This document shows positions 38,438-49,100 of a stretch of 64,000 nt of DNA, in pieces. The first letter of the stretch is position 1. Every line of letters begins with the position of its first letter. The position numbers and the translations under genes are program-made. Source of the DNA: Glandiceps talaboti. Its lineage: Eukaryota > Hemichordata > Enteropneusta > Spengelidae. Location of the stretch: contig NC_135556.1 in NCBI RefSeq assembly GCF_964340395.1, forward strand, positions 11,608,910-11,672,909, written 5' to 3'. The notes under the pieces are model-generated. The model saw only the letters and a program-made list of their open reading frames with translations. It searched no databases and was not told the origin of the DNA.

Positions 38438-39031
38438 ATGGCGATGTTCTGTCGAACAAAACAATTTCAAAGTCGACTCATAGTCAAGGGGCCGTCTGCT
38501 GTCGGTAAGACTTGCTTGGTACTACGACTGTTGTTTGGTTTGTACGATAAAGTACACAAACCAACAACGAAGGAAGAAAATTATGTACGCAGATTTCATC
38601 CCTCCGCTGGTGTTGTAAACCTCCTAGTTAACGACACACTTGGTACTGATTCTTCACGATGGTTTACACCGATGGAAGATGGAGACGTTGTAATGTTTGT
38701 GTACGCTATAGATGACAGACAGTCGTTCATGTCTGTTGTAAGAATGGCCCAAGATATGAAAGAATCGATCAACATTGGCGATGATCTACCAATTCTTATT
38801 GTCGGGGCCAAGTCCGACCTTGCTGAAGAGAGACAAGTATTCGGAGAGGATGTAACTGAAAAAATGAAAGATCTCAAGGTTTGGCATATGGAGGTCTCGA
38901 CTAAAGCAAATCAAAACATGTCCGAGTTGCTGAGTCTAGTCCTTCGAGCTGCTACGAAACAGAAGAAGTTTTCTAAGGTGGTGAAAACCAAAGCCAAACG
39001 AATGGTTCGATACGATAAGGAACGTGAGTGA
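38438..39031 (+). CDS. Diverged Ras-like small GTPase, copy 1
   Basis: This is a single uninterrupted frame of 197 codons. GTPase motifs in order: P-loop GPSAVGKT (residues 18-25); a poorly conserved switch I; D-T-L-G-T-D (66-71) in place of DTAGQE; a hydrophobic MFVYAIDD strand; AKSD (124-127) in place of NKxD; and STK (154-156). The catalytic Gln of switch II and the base-contacting Asn of G4 are both replaced, so nucleotide binding and hydrolysis may be atypical. The C-terminus is basic and has no CAAX box. The nearest family by eye is the RASD/RASL10 type. The second Met (38444) aligns with the start of the paralog at 43474 and may be the true start. A GTGAGT word overlaps the stop codon, so splicing to a longer form is conceivable. 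AATAAA occurs at 39686. Confidence 0.85.
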   Translation: MAMFCRTKQFQSRLIVKGPSAVGKTCLVLRLLFGLYDKVHKPTTKEENYVRRFHPSAGVVNLLVNDTLGTDSSRWFTPMEDGDVVMFVYAIDDRQSFMSVVRMAQDMKESINIGDDLPILIVGAKSDLAEERQVFGEDVTEKMKDLKVWHMEVSTKANQNMSELLSLVLRAATKQKKFSKVVKTKAKRMVRYDKERE

Positions 39032-39354
39032 AACGTCTAGTAGCCCGTGCCACGATATTGTATAACATTGGTCTCGAATACGACTACATTTTGTCTGATG
39101 ATTTCCGATACCCTGTATCCCACAACTCCAGAAACACTACCCTCTGAGAACACTCTGTATCCCACCACAGGGACGCGTATTATTGCATAGGTTGTTGTTT
39201 TCCTGAGTTAAAGGAAACAACTGTTCATAGAAGACACTTCTCCCTCAAATACAGTTCACTTCTAAGTGACTGAATGGTGAGCCATAAATTAGCGGCAACA
39301 GATACTTAAAACTGTCTGTGATATGCAAGAAATGTCTGGATTATTATAACTGAC

Positions 39355-39500
39355 CTAAAAGTCAAAGTCAAGGTCAATGGTCGAGGGCTCAACAGAAAGT
39401 TCACACATAATAATATAGAGATAGACACTTGAACGAAGTCTCCATGTTTAATGTTTTTGCGTTACGCTGTAAATCATGATAGCTCACAACAAATATGGCC
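39355..39500. repeat. Dispersed repeat, AAGGTCAATGGTCA family, copy 1
   Basis: It shares ordered blocks with 52860-52995: AAGGTCAnTGGTC, CAACAGAAAG, ACACTTGAAnCAAGTCTC, and a GTTTTnnnGTTACGCTnnAAATC-like block, ending at an AATATGGCC/AATGTGGCGG block. This indicates an old interspersed element present in both intergenic regions. Confidence 0.6.
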
Positions 39501-39762
39501 ACTATTCAGTTAAAAGTCATACTAGTATATTATGTTTATATCTGATTAGTTTTGAATTAACCGCTTACTAATTACCATTTGAGCCAACACTTGTTTTTAG
39601 TAATTAGGACTTACATCTTTAAAAAAAAATATGCCTTCGTGTTGAAACAACTGTTAACAGTATCAAGTAAACAACACTATATCTAAATAAAATAGATGAG
39701 TTCCATTAAACTTCAGCCATTTTACCTTACGTCAGGGAAGATTATGTTAGGTTTTATTTGTA

Positions 39763-39776
39763 TGTCTGCTTGTCTG

Positions 39777-39817
<41 letters not shown>
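39763..39817. repeat. (GTCT)n microsatellite
   Basis: About 13 GTCT units, with two TGCT variants at the left edge. Confidence 0.97.
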
Positions 39818-39924
39818 GGACATGGAATCTAAGAAATTCACCCATAAATTCCAATGAAATTTACTACCCACCTTTTCTATTGTAGTATCATGAACTGGAA
39901 AGAGTTTGGTAATCACCCTGAATA

Positions 39925-41000
39925 TTAGTGAGGAATTTGCATAATTAAAGATTTTCAGTAATTAGACTATGTAATTAAATTATGAAGAATACAATCTATA
40001 GTCCATATAATTTGATAATGCACTGATAGCAAAAAGGCAGTGTATCTTTTGATTTATATTAGTCAAACATGACTATTTGTAACTGGGCAATACCTTACCA
40101 AGTGTATAATTTTATTTGCCAGAAGTCGAAAAGAATACAAAATTTACATATCAAGAGAGAAAAAACGAATTAGTTATGTAAATACATCGGCAATGAAAAG
40201 TAAATAATAAATAATTTTAGACTCATGGTTGGCCCATAAAAAATAGTTTGTTCAAATTAGTAGGGTTTGTGGCGCAAGGAAAAGGATGCAATCTTCAAAC
40301 TTCACACAATTAGGCAATCAAGTGTACGTACATTTTACAGATTACAGATTTAGCTTTTGATATTATTTTGACTCATACATTGATTATGACATATGTACTA
40401 TAAAACTTGTTGATTTAGCGTTTAATGTTGATGAGAAATTTGCATAATTAATCATTTTTGGCAAGTAGACTATCTTAAGAATGCAAGCTTCAAATTACTT
40501 ATAACTTGCACATGCACTGAAGACAAGAGGGCGCACGTGGTCGATTTAGCATGATTATGTCACCTTTCTTGTAATGAGTCACATGTATAATTAATAAGTT
40601 TTTGTAATTAGGCAATATCTTAAGAATGCATTTTTCAAATTTTGTATAATTTCATACATACATTCATGATGGCAAAAGGCACTTTTCCCGTAAAAAATGT
40701 TGATGTAGGTTTTAATCGTAATGAATCATTTGCATAATCAAAAAAATCATTTTCAGTGAATATTCAGTTTCTTTGGATTGGAAGCTTCATATTTCATATG
40801 ATTGGTATATTTATTGGTGGTAAAAAACCATATGTCTGCTATAGCTAAGTGATGTATTTCTTTGAAAAGTAAAGAGCCGTTTGCTTAAGCAAAAATCTTT
40901 TGTGATTAAGCAATATCTTATGAATGCAAGCTTCAAATTTCATATAGTTTGCCACAAGCATCGATGATATAAAGCAAGATTGCTTGATGGTGTAGTTTTT
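39925..41000. repeat. Diverged tandem repeat, about 140-150-bp unit, locus 1
   Basis: At least four degenerate copies share the order: ATGAnnnATTTGCATAATTA, ATTTTCAGTAATTAG, CTATCTTAAGAATGCAAGCT, TCAAATTnnnTATAATTTG, CATACATTnATGAT and GGCAAAAGG. Copies start near 39925, 40430, 40570, 40715 and 40880. The same unit appears twice at 58720-58935, so it belongs to a family. No coding content was seen. Confidence 0.7.
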
Positions 41001-41252
41001 AATTTTATAGAGCGGTTTAAATGATTTTCAATATTTTTTGAAATGATATAATATCTTAATGTGGTGAATATGTTGATTGCAACAAAGGATATAGGAAAAA
41101 AAGTCGTCAACATTCAGTTTATATCTTGTAGTGGAAAATCAGTTAAATAGAAACAAAATGTCATCTCGCACGACAACATCTTTCAAACATTGCCACATTT
41201 TGCTCTCTGTACCCACAATTGTCTTACTTATACATATTACTACATCTTATTA

Positions 41253-41511
41253 CGGTGGCCCGCAGGTGACACAGGGACACTACATTTGTGGAATAATAAT
41301 TGATTTTTGAGAGCAAAATATTTACTACAAGGATGAAACTTTTCTTTCATATGACAAGTTATCATTTTTTTTGATATTTTTATTTTGACCCAAAAAATTA
41401 GTAACTTGTCATATGAAAGAAAAGTTTTATCCTTGTATTAAATATTTTGCTCTCAAAAATCAATTATTTATTCCACAAATTTATTGTTCCTGTGTCGCCT
41501 GTGGGTCACCG
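41253..41511. mobile_element. Long palindromic MITE, Tc1/mariner-like TA borders
   Basis: Two arms of about 110 bp are near-exact inverted copies, from CGGTGGCCCGCAGGTGACAC on the left to the complementary CGCCTGTGGGTCACCG on the right, around a T-rich loop of about 35 bp. TA lies outside each end (41251-41252 and 41512-41513). The arms differ at only about ten positions, so this copy is young or under gene conversion. It has no transposase, so it depends on another element in trans. Confidence 0.88.
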
Positions 41512-41513
41512 TA

Positions 41514-43473
41514 CCCTTATCGTCTGACTGGCAATAATCTAATTAATATTGCTGTATTGCATTGTTTGGCGGGACACAACGTCACCAAAATTGCTACATA
41601 TATTTGCATATTGTCGCCAATTCATATACATTGTAACAATTCATACTATTTGCAGGCATGTCATTGATTAAAATGTAACAAAAGAACTTCAATTTGTTGT
41701 TGTGCGAGACATGCACAGTTAGTAAATTAATATTTAGTCAAGCCAGACGTCAACAACATTTTCTTTCTATATTAACTACTAGTTACCATTGTGTATTATT
41801 GTATATCTTGTTGTATAATTAGAGTTTCAATGCCGGAATACCAGTATTATACCGTTATTTTTTCACATACCATTGTACCTTTCAAGCGGAGTAAATTATA
41901 TTAATTGCGCATGTCTAAAATATGCGTCTATTCTGTAAGCGAGGTAATATGTCTCTGTGTTATATGTTCATTGTACGTGTTGGCAGCAATAAATGTAAAA
42001 TCTTTATCTTATATGTTACTACTGGAGTTATTTTTTTCAAAAAGCTGATGCATACATACATACATACATACATACATACATACATACATACATACATACA
42101 TACACATATGTTACGATCCAGAAATGTCATATTTGGAGTGTTTGGCATATTTTACCAAAATTAACGTACAATTTACCTTTGTACTTACTTTCAAAAATGA
42201 GCTAACAACAACGTTATCTACTAATATATTGATTTATCTACTAATCCTGTATTAATTATACTTATCTCTTGTAGCTAACAATTGTCAAGTGTTTTGATTA
42301 AACAACATAGATAAGTACTTGTAAATAAGATAACTTGTTGATGATCGAATTCAGATTACACTTGTCTTACAGGTGGACAATTTACATATGACATGATCTT
42401 AAATCTCAATCTTAAATATTCTGGTGGAAAGTTCACCACGTCTTCTAGAACTATGAATCCAGTTGAGAGAATAATCCAGTATATATTCTTTTGTTCTATC
42501 TTGTTTGTTTTGAATTGTAGGTTTGTAATACTTGGGTTTATATTCAATTTTGTTCTATTTATATCTGGTTGAATGAAGATTCACAATATCTAGGTTAGAG
42601 ATCATCTATTCACAACATAATATCTCTAGATTAATGACACCATTCAGATTATATATGAGAATGTAACCGTGAATAAAATTATTTCCGGATTTCTATTCCC
42701 GACTTTAGATTTTGAATTGCAATGTAATTGTTGGTGTGTAGTGTCTCTGCTTGAGTGTAAGAGTGTACTTGTGTGAGTGACGACGATACTGGTGTGGCTA
42801 ATTCCTAATTTAGACAAGCTCCTTAGATCCTGGTACCTTAGAAAAGATAGTTAGAGTGGAGAATCGTTTACGTTCAGCCAATCTATCAATTAAGCACCGA
42901 AACGATTGACAAGGCAACTTCAGAACGTGACATATAAATATAGTAGTGGAGTATTTATTTCGTCATCAGAATAAAAAATGAATAAATTAAAATAAATTCC
43001 AGTTATATTTTTTTTCAAATATACAGGCAAGAGTACGCCGCCTAGGCTCCAAGTGGAGTACGGGCACTTTAATGTTCTGTCTTCAGGGGAAAAACACAAT
43101 TTGAAATAAAATAAAATTTGCCACGTTCTTTGACAAATATCCCTAGGAAAATAGTTGGCCATCCTTGTTTAAAATGTCCTACTCATAGCTTATTATAAAG
43201 GTTGCTGTGAGGTTTTAATTCATTATTCATCTGTATATGTTACACGGGCTACCTACAGCGAAGATTTGGATGGTTAACGTTGGCGTCCAGAAACTTTGGA
43301 GATTCACAGTAATGTCAACGTGTGTATACGATAAAGATAACTTTTTGAGGCTTCCTTCGTTGTAGTCCAGTTGGTTATAAATAAAGTATTTGCCAATCAG
43401 TCGGCGAAAGCAGAGACCGTTCAGTTGTGGAAACTCGATCATACAATTACGATCAACGGAACTTTGAATCACC
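41514..43473. other. Intergenic; no gene recognised
   Basis: Apart from the ACAT array at 42051-42104, only AT-rich sequence was seen. The 5' flank of the second Ras-like gene lies at the right edge, with no obvious TATA-type promoter that I would defend. Confidence 0.5.
42051..42104. repeat. (ACAT)n microsatellite
   Basis: About 13 uninterrupted ACAT units. Confidence 0.97.
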
Positions 43474-44103
43474 ATGTTTTCACTGCATCGACACTTTAAG
43501 TGCCGAGTAATAGTTAAAGGGCCCACCGCCTGTGGTAAGACGAGTGTGGTTCAACGTATGCTATATGGTCTGTACAGCAACAAATATATACCAACAGTTG
43601 AAGATCATTATTACGTTCGTACTTTTCATCCTTCTTGTGGCAAACTGACATTGGATGTCGTCGACACGTCCGAGACCTGTGGCCGAAACATTGAACGGCA
43701 ACCAACTTCAATGGCTGATGGTGATATATTTATGTTCGTTTATTCTGTCGATGACTCCAGTTCTTTCGTGGCGATCATGCAGATGATGACAGAGATGATT
43801 GACAGACTCGGTGAGAACTTAGCACCAATGCTTGTCATTGGCAACAAGTCGGATTTGTCTGAAAAGAGATCAGTAGATGACGATGTAGTGCAGCAACTGC
43901 AATCATTTGGGGTACAACATTTGTATGTGTCTTCCAAACTCGGACATCACATGAATGATCTAGTCAGTCTTGTAGTGAAAATGGCGACAAAGAGGGGGAA
44001 GTTTATAAGGAGGATCAAAACATCTATCAAGAAGAAGAAGAAGGACACTGTGAAGAACATGGAAATCGGACAGACTGTAATAGTCAATACACTCAAGCGA
44101 TGA
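43474..44103 (+). CDS. Diverged Ras-like small GTPase, copy 2
   Basis: This is a single frame of 209 codons starting in good context (ATCACCATGT). Motifs in order: P-loop GPTACGKT (residues 16-23); switch I YIPTVEDHY (38-46), close to Ras; D-T-S-E-T-C (64-69) where DTAGQE is expected; MFVYSVDD; NKSD (124-127) intact; and SSK (153-155). Loss of the switch II Gly and Gln predicts weak GTP hydrolysis. DTS also recalls the RASD (Dexras/Rhes) G3 box. The C-terminus has a Lys/Arg-rich run (IKTSIKKKKKD) that could bind acidic membranes, and no CAAX box. It matches copy 1 along its whole length, including F-x-x-R-x-I-V-K-G-P at the start and RxFHPS in the middle, so the two are tandem paralogs about 4.4 kb apart with intronless coding regions. 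Confidence 0.88.
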   Translation: MFSLHRHFKCRVIVKGPTACGKTSVVQRMLYGLYSNKYIPTVEDHYYVRTFHPSCGKLTLDVVDTSETCGRNIERQPTSMADGDIFMFVYSVDDSSSFVAIMQMMTEMIDRLGENLAPMLVIGNKSDLSEKRSVDDDVVQQLQSFGVQHLYVSSKLGHHMNDLVSLVVKMATKRGKFIRRIKTSIKKKKKDTVKNMEIGQTVIVNTLKR

Positions 44104-44301
44104 GTATTTTTCCTTGGCTGAACTATTACATTATCGAATTGTCAAATAATATTTTGCACGCGAACATTGGAAAGACTTAAATGTTGAACTATATTATATT
44201 CTTGATCTCTGACGTGTATAAGTTTGTGAACACAGCTATACGTTTCTATTGTAACGATTACATATCACACAGTTAATCTCTTTGTCTCTCTCTTTGTCTC
44301 T

Positions 44302-44733
44302 ATGTATGTATGTATGTATGTATGTATGTATGTATGTATGTATGTATGTATGTATGTATGTATGTATGTATGTATGTGCATGCGTGTGTGTGTGTATGCA
44401 TGTATGTATGTATGTATGTATGTATGTATTTGTATGTATGTATGTATGTATGTATGTATGTATGTATGTACGTACGTACGTATGTCTGTGTGTGCATGCT
44501 TGCGCGCGTGCGTGCGTGTGTGTGTGTGTGTGTGTGCGTGCGTGCGTGTATGTATGTATGTATGTATGTATGTATGTATGTATGTATGTATGTATGTATG
44601 TACGTACGTACGTATGTCTGTGTGTGCATGCTTGCGCGCGTGCGTGCGTGCGTGTGTGTGTGTGTGCGTGCGTGCGTGCATGTATGTATGTATGTATGTA
44701 TGTATGTATGTATGTATGTATGTATGTATGTAT
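44302..44733. repeat. Higher-order microsatellite, ATGT with ACGT/GCGT variants
   Basis: A long ATGT array contains a compound segment ACGTACGTACGT, ATGTCTGTGTGTGCATGC, TTGCGCGCGTGCGTGCG, (GT)n, GCGTGCGTGC. This occurs twice, near 44466-44548 and 44598-44680, about 132 bp apart. The block thus grew by duplication of a larger unit as well as by slippage. It begins about 200 bp after the Ras-like stop codon. Confidence 0.96.
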
Positions 44734-45240
44734 TTGTATTGTATGTGGTAAAAATGGAGTATGGTTTACCGCACCGGTGCTAGAATAATAGGGTCAGGAC
44801 CACACCAAAATTCTCCATAACTTGAAACTTTATCTCGTCGCTGTAGCTCCAATCACAGCTGAACTCCAGCAAATTAAGGGACGCCCAGGTCCCTGTCTCA
44901 GGCCAAGGCTGGAGGCGAGTCCCCACATTTTACAAAATCACTTTACAGGAAAATTCGGAATGGCTTTGTCTAAACATGACTATGTGTAAATTACCACACT
45001 ACGCTTACATGTAATGAGAGTCCGTGAATTTGATTAAGGCTCTCACCTGCGTTTCGTATTTACGAGCAACATTTGACAAAGGTCTGCGGTGGTTTCGTGG
45101 TCCGAAATTCATTCAATCTGTAAGACACGACGGCAGAACAATTCCAATTACAATATTGACGATGTTCGAGATAAAAAGCAAACAAACAATCAACTCTTGC
45201 AATGCCCCAACCCAATAGTATCGAAGTCGTTTCCTTGTAT
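44734..45240. other. Non-coding; small GC-richer imperfect palindrome
   Basis: Around 44855-44925 the words CTCCAGC/GCTGGAG and GGGACGCC/GGCGAGTCCC are inverted. This part is noticeably more GC-rich than the flanks. Its identity is unknown. Confidence 0.4.
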
Positions 45241-45261
45241 GGTTCAGAGTACCATTTGTTA

Positions 45262-45760
45262 GCCTTAGACATGACTTTTCCAACGGCTATCTCCGTCTAC
45301 CTATAGGCTATTGGGCGAACACAATGTATGAACCTCTAGACACGTTAGTCTTTATATTTACGATCATACTCATTAAAGAATTTTCTCTTAAATTTTCCAC
45401 TGACTGTAAAGCATACACTTGTGAGGTATTTAGTCAGGACTTTACAACGGCATATATCGCTTCAACATAGTATGATGAAAGGTCATCTGTGCAAAAGTTC
45501 AGTCTAAATTAATGGGGTTTAACTACACTGACGAAGCCGTGGTGGATACCTGGCGAAAGCTTTGGTAAGCTAATTAAATGTTGGTGCAATACGAAGTTAA
45601 AGCCATTAATTTAGGCATATATCTTGTTTACCCACTTTACCAAACGCAAAACAGTGTCACACTTGTGAGCCGTAGGCAGGACATTTACGACGGCCATCTT
45701 CGTATATTGGACAAACACAATGTGAATACTTCTGGACTACAGCATCAGTAATTCTTAATC
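45262..45760. repeat. Direct repeats flanking a hammerhead-like fold
   Basis: A segment near 45262-45345 (a GACTTTTCCAACGGCTAT block, then GCGAACACAATGT and a TCTAGACACGTTAGT-like end) recurs near 45672-45750 in the same order and orientation. A third partial copy is near 45436 (CAGGACTTTACAACGGC). The arrangement of direct copies around a ribozyme-like core recalls Penelope-like or retrozyme remnants, but no protein-coding part was seen. Confidence 0.5.
45505..45614 (+). ncRNA. Hammerhead-ribozyme-like motif with outer stem
   Basis: The core word CTGACGA (45528-45534) is followed by an extra A, then a stem-II candidate: GCCG with TGGC, a bulge, GGT with ACC, and loop GGAT. GAA follows at 45555-45557. 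A 5-bp stem-III candidate is AGCTT/AAGCT with loop TGGT, after which A (45572) would be the cleavage-site base. An outer helix of about 18 bp (45505-45523 with 45596-45614) could serve as stem I. Against it: the extra A before stem II, and stem I is separated from the core by unpaired bases (4 on one side, 23 on the other). It may be a degenerate copy or a chance fold. Confidence 0.35.
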
Positions 45761-46684
45761 TTACACTCCCAACCCCCAAATCCCAACCGACGTATATGAA
45801 GCTTAATATAACTATTAAAATAACGAGTATAATAAGCTATCTCTATCAATGTACAACAATATTGTGAATGAAAGCAAGTCAGCTACGCTGATTTTGTTGA
45901 ACACAAGACTCTCGCATAAAATTGTCAAACTCACTTCGCAAATCCCAACATACCTTGCAATCAACTGTGTTAATTAGGCCATATAAAAAAAATATTGTGT
46001 TTCCGATAACCAGACCGACCCTAGTTTAAGCTCTCGACCCTAAACATTTATTTACATTCAAAAACTTAGGTAAAATGGTAACAATTTACTATTGTTTCAA
46101 TTTACACCTTCATGCCCTTTCCTCATTTGCGGTCACTTTTTTTTTTTAAAACAATCGTATTCCAGAGAGACTTTAACTTGTAACTGTCTTCATTTACTTC
46201 TTTTACATCCCATCAAACTCTCACGGAAGTTTATAAGTTGTTTACCGACAAATATCTTATCTTGGGGGTTGAGGTAATTACACAATATGTGGTACTATTG
46301 TATGTCATATTTAGTATGATATAGTTTTGTATATGGTATTTGATCTAACTTCATTTGTAAGAAAGTTTGAGATGGCCGGACGATAAGAAAAAAAGAAACG
46401 AGCAAGATGGGCGAAAAGCCAAAGGGGGTAGTTTGAAACAGCGAAGCCTAACATAGATCTAGAGTAGATTATATAAAGGCAAGGATACGGAGATTAAGTT
46501 CCGTTGCTAATTATAAGATATTTTAAGAGGAGCAATGTGTGTGGTCTTTGTTAGTCATCAGATTGATGATTGCTTTTTCTGTACCCAAAATTCTAAACGC
46601 TGATAAGACTGGGACAATGATATGGTTAAAGTAGTATATTTAGATGAGAAATTGGCATCTAGTTGGATTTTGATTTTAAACTTA
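45761..46684. other. Non-coding, nothing recognised
   Basis: AT-rich sequence without exon-like or repeat structure that I could support. Confidence 0.5.
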
Positions 46685-46714
46685 ATACATACATACATAC
46701 ATACATACATACAT

Positions 46715-46754
<40 letters not shown>

Positions 46755-46810
46755 ACATACATACATACATACATACATACATACATACATACATACATAC
46801 ATACATACAT
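46685..46810. repeat. (ACAT)n microsatellite with (CA)n centre
   Basis: ACAT units flank a CA dinucleotide core near 46731-46752. Confidence 0.97.
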
Positions 46811-47618
46811 AAATACATTAAAACAGCACGAAAAACAACATAGCCCAAGTCCATGTTGGTAACATAATAAATAGCAAAACAATATTTTCTTTAAAAGAAA
46901 TATAACAAGTTTGTAATTATACGTACAGGAAGTGATTTGTGAAAAAAAACCTTGACAGTCCGAGAAAATATAACATTTTCATCTTTAATTGAAACGGTTT
47001 AAAGGGAAAAACTTTTAAAACATATTTTAAAAAATGATATAACTCGATGGAAATTTTAAAAAGTAAGTCTTCAATACTTTTCGTCTGTGTGACATATCAT
47101 TGAAACAAGGAAATAAAGGTCCGGGTCAAATATGACCAGTGACAGGCAAGCATTAATAAGTGGAACTTCTTACAAACAGGGAAAGTACATAAAATGAATT
47201 GGATTAATAACATTTGACTCAGCATGTTGGAACAGCAGAGACTTGTATTACATGTCAGGGTTTGATAAGAACAGTTTTATGACCTCTTTATGTGTGCATG
47301 AAATGCCAGAGGAACTTTAAATTTGTTATAAATGTGAGCTATTGTGTAGAGACATTAAAAGTGTTCTTATCAAATGATGGAGTGTAATACCTATCTCTGT
47401 ACTTCCAACTCTGCCTAGCATTATTAATCCAAATCGATTTATTTGTTTACTTTCACTGTTTGTTTAAACTAATAACTTTTGCATGTTAATGCTAATCTTC
47501 AGTGTTTGTATACAGAAAATGAGAGACATATATAGTATCAGAAATCTCATAACTAATTATATATGGGTAGGAACATTGTGCTTAAAAGTGTGCATGTTCT
47601 TTTTTATTCCTTTTTCAG

Positions 47619-47684
47619 ATGTAGTGGATTTTTACACCACATGTATCACCATTCAGCAAGAAGTCGACAACAATATGCATGATC
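47619..47684 (+). CDS. Possible orphan 66-bp exon, phase 1-1
   Basis: A strong acceptor (TTTTTATTCCTTTTTCAG) and a strong donor (GTGAGT) enclose 66 bp that is open in the phase 1-1 reading, giving about 22 residues including VVDFYTTCITIQQEVDNN. No neighbouring exon was found to join it. It lies between the second Ras-like gene and the secreted repeat protein, and could belong to an upstream part of the latter or be a chance pair of splice-like words. Confidence 0.2.
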
Positions 47685-47844
47685 GTGAGTGTCAATCTGT
47701 TGTTATGTATCACCTTTGGTCAAGATTTGTAAGGAATTGACCACGATTCTGTCAAATTAGCATATGTTGCGAAAGAAAGTGACGTGCATATGACCCATTT
47801 GATATATCCATTTGTGTCATTTGAATGAAATCGGATATTGCATG

Positions 47845-47950
47845 TTAGAGAAATGACATAGTACGGACCGGCGCACAAACGAACGGACGGACGGACGGAC
47901 ATAGATCATAGAACCCACTGTAACAGCAACCCCTTCGTGGGGTTAAACAC
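47845..47950. repeat. Fragment of dispersed repeat with (GGAC)n
   Basis: GAGAAATGACAT, a GGACGGACGGAC run, AACCCACTGTAA and CCCTTCGTGGGG occur in this order. A similar order (GAGAAATGACAT, CAGACGGAACCCATTGTAA, CTCCCTTCG) occurs at 53701-53757. The two look like 3' ends of the same interspersed family. Confidence 0.55.
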
Positions 47951-48759
47951 ATTCCTACATATGAAATGATACTAAAACTGACTTATAGCTAACAAAGTAT
48001 TGTAGTTTATATTGGTACATCGAAAATATGAAAATCAGAGAAAATTATTACGTAATACTCTGAGAAAAAATGATATTGATATATTTATGTATTCAAAATA
48101 AAACACGAACTTGATAAATGATCATCCTATGAATAATATTATTTTCATATTAGGTCGCCATATGGTATTAACACAGCTTGAGCCAACTGAATCAGTTATC
48201 TCTGTTTTCGATGAATATGTTTGGTTTAAGCTGGTTTACGTAACTCACCCATACAGGAATACAAAACAGACTATTTCCTTCACGTTTTAGTTTGCTGCAC
48301 ATTTGTTCTTAACCCTTAATTAAACGCTGGCATTCATTGAAGAGGTGTGATACTGGAATTCTATTTCAGGTAAGCTTATTTATATGCTTGGATGATACAA
48401 TTTTACAGTAATAGAATACCTATTAGACGAGAGGTAGACGTAATGACTTTGTTTAAAAACCTGGTTTGATATCTAGAAACATGTCTGTCTAATATAATAT
48501 TGAAATAATGTACTAAATAGTGATTAAATTTGATTTATTATCAATGACAAATATTCGTAAAAACTAAATTTCTGAAACTGTTTCCCCTTACTGTTAAATC
48601 ATTGTGTTACACAGATTTCTTAGTAACCCAGGGACGAGCCTACCGTAATGATTTGTTGTCAGTGTGAGTTGTACTAATTCATCAAAAATGCCCCTAGTAC
48701 TCCAACTACAACCCCCAAACTGTAATTTCAGTGATTCACATTTTCTGAAAATTCATCCA

Positions 48760-49100
48760 TTTTTTTCACACATGTTATCGAGATCCTCTGCTTGCTAGTG
48801 AAACTTTTTGGAATCTCTTAAAATTCTGTTATAAAATTATGACTTGAAATATCAAAATAGATTTTGAGATTCACCGTGGTCTCTGTTTGCAAGGAAATTG
48901 CCAAGCTGTTATTTTCCCATATACATAATTAACACAGTATTCGGTGGCAATATTGGCTTCTAAAATTTGGATCATTTTAATTGACCTCCCTTTATATTTT
49001 TTAAAATGTACGGTGGTCCCAGATATTTTTCTTGAAGTACAAGATTAATTGAGAACAAGTTTGAGTATTTATGGACAAAATAACGGCAAAAATTAATTGA
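48760..49100. repeat. Dispersed repeat, GGCCATATTGGATT family, copy 2
   Basis: The ordered blocks match 10500-10865, including TTAACACAGTATTCGG, a GGCAATATTGG word, TTCTAAAATTT, GGTGGTCCC, TGAGAACAAG and AACGGCAAAAAT. Divergence is high. Confidence 0.55.

Noticed and set aside
44265-44788. Overlapping 110-170 codon ORFs
   Set aside because: Artefacts of the ATGT array, open in several frames on both strands.
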